Source: Candidatus Latescibacterota bacterium
Lineage (GTDB): Bacteria > Latescibacterota > MVCY01 > DTYK01
Length of the DNA: 26,220 bases
Direction of reading: 5' to 3'
Assembly: GCA_012961925.1 (NCBI GenBank)
Contig: DTYK01000259.1
Location: 1 to 26,220 of the forward strand
The notes under the pieces are model-generated. The model was not told the DNA's origin. It saw only the letters and a program-made list of their open reading frames with translations, and did not search any database. Position numbers and translations under genes: made by a program. Positions 22,082 through 26,220 of this stretch are shown one piece after another; within the stretch, counting starts at the first letter, position 1; the number at the start of each line of letters is the position of its first letter.

Positions 22082-24241
22082 ATGGAGAACAAAGAGTTGA
22101 AAAATCTGGTGCATACTATCGCCGCCGGTGGGGAGGTTGATGTTCGTTCTCTAAGCCCGGATGGCGAAATAGTGCTCAGGGCCTATACTTTTGCCGAAGA
22201 GGTACATCGGGCGCAGAAACGGAAGTCAGGAGAACCCTCAATCGTCCACTGTACAGAGGTGGCAAAGATCCTGGCGGATCTTCACCTTGACCCATTAACG
22301 GTCGCTGCTGGCTTCCTTCACGATGTCTTGGAGGATACAGATGTGACCTACAGCCAGCTATCTACCCGGTTCGGTGAGGAGATAGCGAAAATGGTGGATG
22401 GGGTCACAAAGGTCAGCGGGTTACATTTCAAGAGTAAACAGGCAGAACAGGTGGAGAACTTTCGCAAGATGTTCGTGTCGATGGCAAGGGATGTCCGGGT
22501 TATCCTGATTAAATTCGCCGATCGCCTACATAACATGCGCACCCTCTGGGCGCTGAGTCCGGAAAAGCAAAGGCAGATCTCCATCGAGACAAGGGATATC
22601 TATGCGCCGCTTGCCCACAGGCTTGGAATTGCAAAGATCAAATGGGAACTTGAGGATCTGAGCTTGAAGTATCTTGAACCAGAAGTTTACAAGGGTCTCG
22701 AAGAAAAGATCAACCTGACAAGGGGGGAGAGAGAGAACTATATAGAGGAGATAAAGGTACCCCTGTACAGGGAATTAAAGAACGCCGGGATTGAGGCTGA
22801 AATAACCGGGCGGCCAAAGAATTTCCACAGCCTCTACGGCAAGATGGTCCGAAGGAACAAACCCTTTGAAGAGATATATGACCTCTTCGCCATCAGGATC
22901 ATCGTTGACTCGGTGAAGGACTGTTATCATGCCCTCGGCCTTGTTCATGCAATGTATACACCGGTGACCGAGAGGTTCAAGGATTTCATTGCCACCCCTA
23001 AGTCGAATATGTATCAGTCCCTCCATACCACTGTAATAGGTCCCCGTGGGGAAATGGTCGAGATACAGATCAGAACGAAGGAGATGCATCAGATCGCCGA
23101 GGAAGGTATTGCAGCCCATTGGCGTTATAAAGAAGGAAAAGACCGTGAGGATAAGCTGGACAAAAAACTGGTCTGGTTCAGGCATCTGCTTGATTGGCAG
23201 CATGATACTGTCGATCCCACGGAGTTCATGGAAGAGTTAAAAATCAACCTCTTTGAAGATGAGATCTTTGTCTTCACTCCAAAAGGCGATCTGAAGCAGT
23301 TACCCGCGGGGGCCACGCCGCTCGACTTTGCCTTTGCCGTGCATACAGACATAGGGTTTCATTGTTTCGGCGCAAAGGTAAACGGACGAATGGTATCCCT
23401 GGGCTCACCTCTAAAAAGCGGGGATACGGTGGAGATTATCACCTCACCCGCACAGAAGCCAAGCAGGGACTGGCTGAACATAGTTAAGACCTCAAAGGCA
23501 AGAAGTCGCATCAAGAGATGGCTGAAAACGGAAGAGTACCTTCACTCCCAGCAGTTGGGTCAGGAAATGCTCGAGCGGGAATTCAGACGTAAGAAGTTGA
23601 AGCTTAAAGAGGATGAGCTTCTGGAACTTGCCCTCGCTTTTGGCATAGCCGATCTGGAACACTTCTTTGCTGCGATTGGAAGCGGGGAACTATCACCTAT
23701 TCGGGTTGTGAGCAAGCTCGTTCAGGAGAAGCAGAAAAAGGAGCTCTTGGTACCAACCCACCTCAGAAAAGAAAGAGAACCCCTCGCAGGGATAAGGATT
23801 CAGAGTGTTAAAAATTTGATGATTCAGCTTGCCAAATGCTGTTACCCAATCCCGGGCGACAATATTATCGGATTCATCACACGGGGAAGGGGCGTCTCCA
23901 TACATCGTATAGACTGCCCGAATATAGCCTCGCTTATGAACGACAGGGAGCGGACTCTTGACGTACAATGGGATTCTGACAGAGAACAGACCTTCACCAC
24001 GCAGATCCTCGTATTGGCCCAAGACCGTAAGAACCTTCTCAATGACCTCATCGGAGCCATATCGGCTGCCGAGGCCAACATAACAAGCGCAGACATAAGG
24101 ACAGAGGAAGGCACCGTAACAGACAGATTCGTGCTACAGGTGAAAAATGTCCAACAGTTGAAAACCCTGATAAAGAACCTTGAGGCAGTCAGGGGGGTAA
24201 CGAAGGTCGAGAGACTATATACCCAATTGGAAAACGATTAA
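22082..24241 (+). CDS. Bifunctional (p)ppGpp synthetase/hydrolase, Rel/SpoT
   Basis: This enzyme makes and degrades the stringent alarmone (p)ppGpp. The 719-residue product has all domains. The HD hydrolase (about 30-190) has His56 and the His80-Asp81 pair in FLHDVLEDT. The synthetase (about 240-350) has RFKD at 298-301, the basic RXKD form linked to bifunctional Rel/SpoT enzymes rather than the EXDD form of RelA, and EIQIRT at 327-332. Then come a TGS domain starting at EIFVFTPKG, a Cys-rich segment CCYPIPGD, and a C-terminal ACT domain that senses starvation signals. The intact HD motif and RXKD together indicate both activities. The gene stands alone between the divergent GT2 gene and hsp20, without the usual rpoZ or gmk neighbours. 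ATG 22082 lacks an obvious ribosome-binding site. Confidence 0.95.
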   Translation: MENKELKNLVHTIAAGGEVDVRSLSPDGEIVLRAYTFAEEVHRAQKRKSGEPSIVHCTEVAKILADLHLDPLTVAAGFLHDVLEDTDVTYSQLSTRFGEEIAKMVDGVTKVSGLHFKSKQAEQVENFRKMFVSMARDVRVILIKFADRLHNMRTLWALSPEKQRQISIETRDIYAPLAHRLGIAKIKWELEDLSLKYLEPEVYKGLEEKINLTRGERENYIEEIKVPLYRELKNAGIEAEITGRPKNFHSLYGKMVRRNKPFEEIYDLFAIRIIVDSVKDCYHALGLVHAMYTPVTERFKDFIATPKSNMYQSLHTTVIGPRGEMVEIQIRTKEMHQIAEEGIAAHWRYKEGKDREDKLDKKLVWFRHLLDWQHDTVDPTEFMEELKINLFEDEIFVFTPKGDLKQLPAGATPLDFAFAVHTDIGFHCFGAKVNGRMVSLGSPLKSGDTVEIITSPAQKPSRDWLNIVKTSKARSRIKRWLKTEEYLHSQQLGQEMLEREFRRKKLKLKEDELLELALAFGIADLEHFFAAIGSGELSPIRVVSKLVQEKQKKELLVPTHLRKEREPLAGIRIQSVKNLMIQLAKCCYPIPGDNIIGFITRGRGVSIHRIDCPNIASLMNDRERTLDVQWDSDREQTFTTQILVLAQDRKNLLNDLIGAISAAEANITSADIRTEEGTVTDRFVLQVKNVQQLKTLIKNLEAVRGVTKVERLYTQLEND

Positions 24242-24301
24242 GATACGGGGCCATCCCAGATTCCATATTCTATCAGGGGACGTATCTATCGACGATAATT
24301 T

Positions 24302-24331
24302 AGCTGCAAATTGCAAAACAATTTATCAGCT
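24302..24331. promoter_or_regulatory. Inverted repeat touching the hsp20 promoter
   Basis: Two stacked stems (AGCTG 24302-24306 with CAGCT 24327-24331, and AAATTG 24308-24313 with CAATTT 24319-24324) close a five-base loop. It ends three bases before the -35 box. It may be an operator or the terminator of rel; the lack of a directly following T-run leaves both open. A second odd palindrome TATCG-A-CGATA lies at 24287-24297. Confidence 0.45.
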
Positions 24332-24334
24332 CCC

Positions 24335-24363
24335 TTGAAATGGACGAAGCTTTTTTATATATT
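24335..24363 (+). promoter_or_regulatory. Promoter of hsp20-lon
   Basis: TTGAAA (24335-24340), 17 bases, then TATATT (24358-24363). This fits a sigma-70 promoter; the T-rich spacer end makes the -10 position slightly ambiguous. The CTTGAAA also resembles a sigma-32 -35 box, but no CCCCAT-like -10 follows. Confidence 0.7.
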
Positions 24364-24426
24364 ATACAAAAGTTGCTTTTGGCGTGGAATATCCAATTGA
24401 TGCATATATAACCAGGAGGTCAGCGT

Positions 24427-24876
24427 ATGGGTACAGCTGACAATGAGCTTTTTCGTCACATCTGGAAGATACAGAGTGAAATGGAAAGACTGGTAAGGGA
24501 CTTCTTCACATCGAAGAATCCGTTACTCATGACAACGGAGAGTTTGTGGAGACCGCCTACCGATGTATATGAGACTGACACAGACATCGTTGTGAAGATG
24601 GAGATAGCTGGCGTGAAACAGGAGGACATCAGCATAAGGCTTACCGGCGATGTACTAACCGTCAGAGGTCGCAGAGAGGGAGTCTCTCCTGGGGGCAGGA
24701 GAACCTTCAGACAGATGGAGATAAATAACGGAGCCTTCGAAAGGGTGATTCTGATCACCGAGGTCGTCGATAGGAACCGAATAAAGGCCTCTTATAAAGA
24801 CGGTTTCCTTGAAATTGTCATACCTAAGGTTCAGGCTGTGCAATCCAAACCTATAGAGATCGAAGTTAGGGAATGA
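24427..24876 (+). CDS. Small heat-shock protein, Hsp20/alpha-crystallin family
   Basis: Holdase chaperone that keeps unfolded proteins soluble for refolding or degradation. The 149-residue product has a short N-terminal arm and the alpha-crystallin domain (about 37-135) with WRPPTDVYETD, GVKQEDISIRL and YKDGFLEIVIPK. The C-terminal tail carries the I-x-I motif (KPIEIEV) used in oligomer assembly. A strong AGGAGG lies just upstream of ATG 24427. The gene is 25 bases before lon and behind its own promoter, so the two form a protein quality-control operon, probably heat- or stress-induced. Confidence 0.94.
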   Translation: MGTADNELFRHIWKIQSEMERLVRDFFTSKNPLLMTTESLWRPPTDVYETDTDIVVKMEIAGVKQEDISIRLTGDVLTVRGRREGVSPGGRRTFRQMEINNGAFERVILITEVVDRNRIKASYKDGFLEIVIPKVQAVQSKPIEIEVRE

Positions 24877-24901
24877 AATAGCCATAGGAGGCCCTTCCAA
24901 A

Positions 24902-26220
24902 ATGAACGCAGATATTGAGCGAATTCCATCTGAGATCCCTATCCTCCCCTTAAGGGACACTGTGATCTATCCAAATATGATAGCACCCCTTCAGGTCGCC
25001 AGGAAAAAATCGGTCAGACTGGTTGATGATGTGCTCAGCGGCGATCGGATACTGGGACTGATAGCCCAAAAAGATCCTACGATCGAAGATCCTGGTTTCT
25101 CCGACCTTTACAGACATGGAACAGCCGCAGCTGTACACAAAATGTTGAAGCTACCCGATGGCAGCATGAGAGTTCTTGTCCAGGGGCTATCACGTTTCCG
25201 CCTCGAGGAACCCTTAGGAAAGGAACCCTATCTGAAGGCGAGAGTTGAGTTACTCGAAGATATCGTTGGAAAGGGCGTTGAGATGGAGGCCCTTGCACGA
25301 AACTTAGCAAACCAGTTCCAGAAGATGATCTCGTTGGTACCACATATACCCGATGAACTCGGCATAGTTGTCACAAACATAGAGGACCCGGGTAGATTGG
25401 CCGATATGGTTGCCTCGAATCTCAACCTCACTATGGCTGAAAAAGAAGAGATCCTTGAGACGCTCAATGTAAAGAAGAGACTTCAGAGGCTAACCCTGCT
25501 TCTCGCCAGGGAGTTAGAGGTGCTGGAGCTTGGATCGAAGATCCAGACAGAGGCAAAGAGTGAATTAGAAAAGACTCAGCGTGAATACTTCCTCCGCCAA
25601 CAGTTGAAAGCCATTCAGAAGGAACTGGGGGAAGATGATCCCAGGACTCTGGAAATAAATGAGCTTAGAGGGAAGATAGAAGCTGCTAATATGCCTGAAG
25701 AGGTCAAAAAAGAGGCTGAGAAGGAACTCTCTCGGATCGAACGGATGATGCCCGGCGCACCAGAGTACACTGTGTCCAGGACCTATCTTGACTGGCTCGT
25801 AACATTGCCCTGGTCGGTTTCAACCGAGGATAACCTGGATATTGCAAAGGCAAGACGTGTACTGGAAGAGGATCACTATAATCTGGAAAAGGTAAAGGAG
25901 CGGATCTTAGAGTACCTTGCCGTCCGCAAGTTGAAGTCGGATATGAAGGGACCTATCCTTTGTTTTGTCGGTCCTCCCGGGGTTGGGAAGACCTCCCTGG
26001 GCCAGTCCATCGCCAAGGCCCTGGGCAGGAAGTTCGTAAGGATATCGCTCGGGGGCATCAGAGATGAGGCCGAGATCAGAGGCCACAGACGGACTTACGT
26101 AGGAGCGTTACCCGGCAGGATAATACAGGGTATCAGGAAGGCAGAATCGAACAACCCTGTCTTCATGATGGATGAGATCGACAAGATCGGCGCTGACTTC
26201 CGAGGTGATCCTGCAGCAGC
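24902..26220 (+). CDS. lon: ATP-dependent Lon protease (3' end beyond window)
   Basis: Lon is a homohexameric AAA+ serine protease that degrades damaged and regulatory proteins. The visible 439 residues contain the N-terminal LonN substrate-binding domain (ILPLRDTVIYPNM at 14-26), a coiled-coil linker with REYFLRQQLKAIQKELGEDD, and the start of the AAA+ module with Walker A GPPGVGKT at 357-364, GGIRDEAEIRGHRRTYVGA (about 386-404), and Walker B VFMMDEIDK at 420-428. The protease domain with the Ser-Lys dyad lies beyond the edge. AGGAGG at 24886-24891, ten bases before ATG 24902, supports the start. Confidence 0.97.
   Translation, partial: MNADIERIPSEIPILPLRDTVIYPNMIAPLQVARKKSVRLVDDVLSGDRILGLIAQKDPTIEDPGFSDLYRHGTAAAVHKMLKLPDGSMRVLVQGLSRFRLEEPLGKEPYLKARVELLEDIVGKGVEMEALARNLANQFQKMISLVPHIPDELGIVVTNIEDPGRLADMVASNLNLTMAEKEEILETLNVKKRLQRLTLLLARELEVLELGSKIQTEAKSELEKTQREYFLRQQLKAIQKELGEDDPRTLEINELRGKIEAANMPEEVKKEAEKELSRIERMMPGAPEYTVSRTYLDWLVTLPWSVSTEDNLDIAKARRVLEEDHYNLEKVKERILEYLAVRKLKSDMKGPILCFVGPPGVGKTSLGQSIAKALGRKFVRISLGGIRDEAEIRGHRRTYVGALPGRIIQGIRKAESNNPVFMMDEIDKIGADFRGDPAA

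Noticed and set aside
1..26220. CRISPR arrays, tRNA, rRNA, transposases, phage genes
   Set aside because: No regular repeat-spacer pattern, cloverleaf, rRNA core sequence or mobile-element protein was recognised on either strand by reading; a covariance-model scan would be needed to exclude small RNAs.

Overview
The window reads as one piece of a Gram-negative, probably anaerobic bacterial chromosome. It is mostly ordinary housekeeping sequence, tightly packed, with GTG and TTG starts in use. Gram-negative character is inferred from a Kdo/WaaP-type lipopolysaccharide kinase beside a glycosyltransferase cluster. Anaerobic, corrinoid-linked metabolism is inferred from a RACo-type ferredoxin/ASKHA activator, an AmmeMemoRadiSam-type radical SAM enzyme and an oxygen-sensitive two-subunit class I fumarase. 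This mix suits Desulfobacterota or a neighbouring anaerobic phylum, but no rRNA or other phylogenetic marker is present, so the assignment is weak.

Layout. (1) 1-544: the tail of a beta-helix-like protein and a hairpin-rich gap. (2) 545-3163: clpB on the minus strand. (3) 3164-3986: an 823-bp gap with short repeats and a near-consensus sigma-70 promoter reading into def. (4) 3987-8823, plus strand: peptide deformylase, a ten-TM-type metal exporter, a radical SAM enzyme and a RACo-like corrinoid activator. (5) 8941-15965: a probable long operon of archease, rtcB, a LeuD/aconitase-type small subunit, icd, mdh, fumarase alpha, fumarase beta and an LPS kinase. (6) 15952-21888: a cell-envelope glycan block with a methyltransferase (minus), four GT-B type glycosyltransferases (plus) and a GT2-type glycosyltransferase (minus). 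(7) 22082-24241: a bifunctional Rel/Spo ppGpp enzyme. (8) 24427 to the end: hsp20 followed by lon, cut by the window edge.

How the genes work together. The archease/rtcB pair is an RNA ligation and repair unit. The genes behind it supply isocitrate dehydrogenase, malate dehydrogenase and fumarase, a large part of a TCA cycle, preceded by an orphan swivel-domain small subunit that may belong to an aconitase-like enzyme. clpB, hsp20, lon and rel are proteostasis and stress functions at the two ends of the window. The kinase and glycosyltransferases probably build the LPS core or a surface glycan.

No CRISPR array, tRNA, rRNA, transposase or phage gene was recognised. I found no convincing new multi-gene system. 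The items most worth following are the orphan LeuD-like subunit leading the TCA genes, a family of short GAAG/CTTC inverted repeats in three gene leaders, a 91-bp nested stem-loop element between convergent glycosyltransferases, an inverted repeat against the hsp20-lon promoter, and the radical SAM/RACo neighbourhood.
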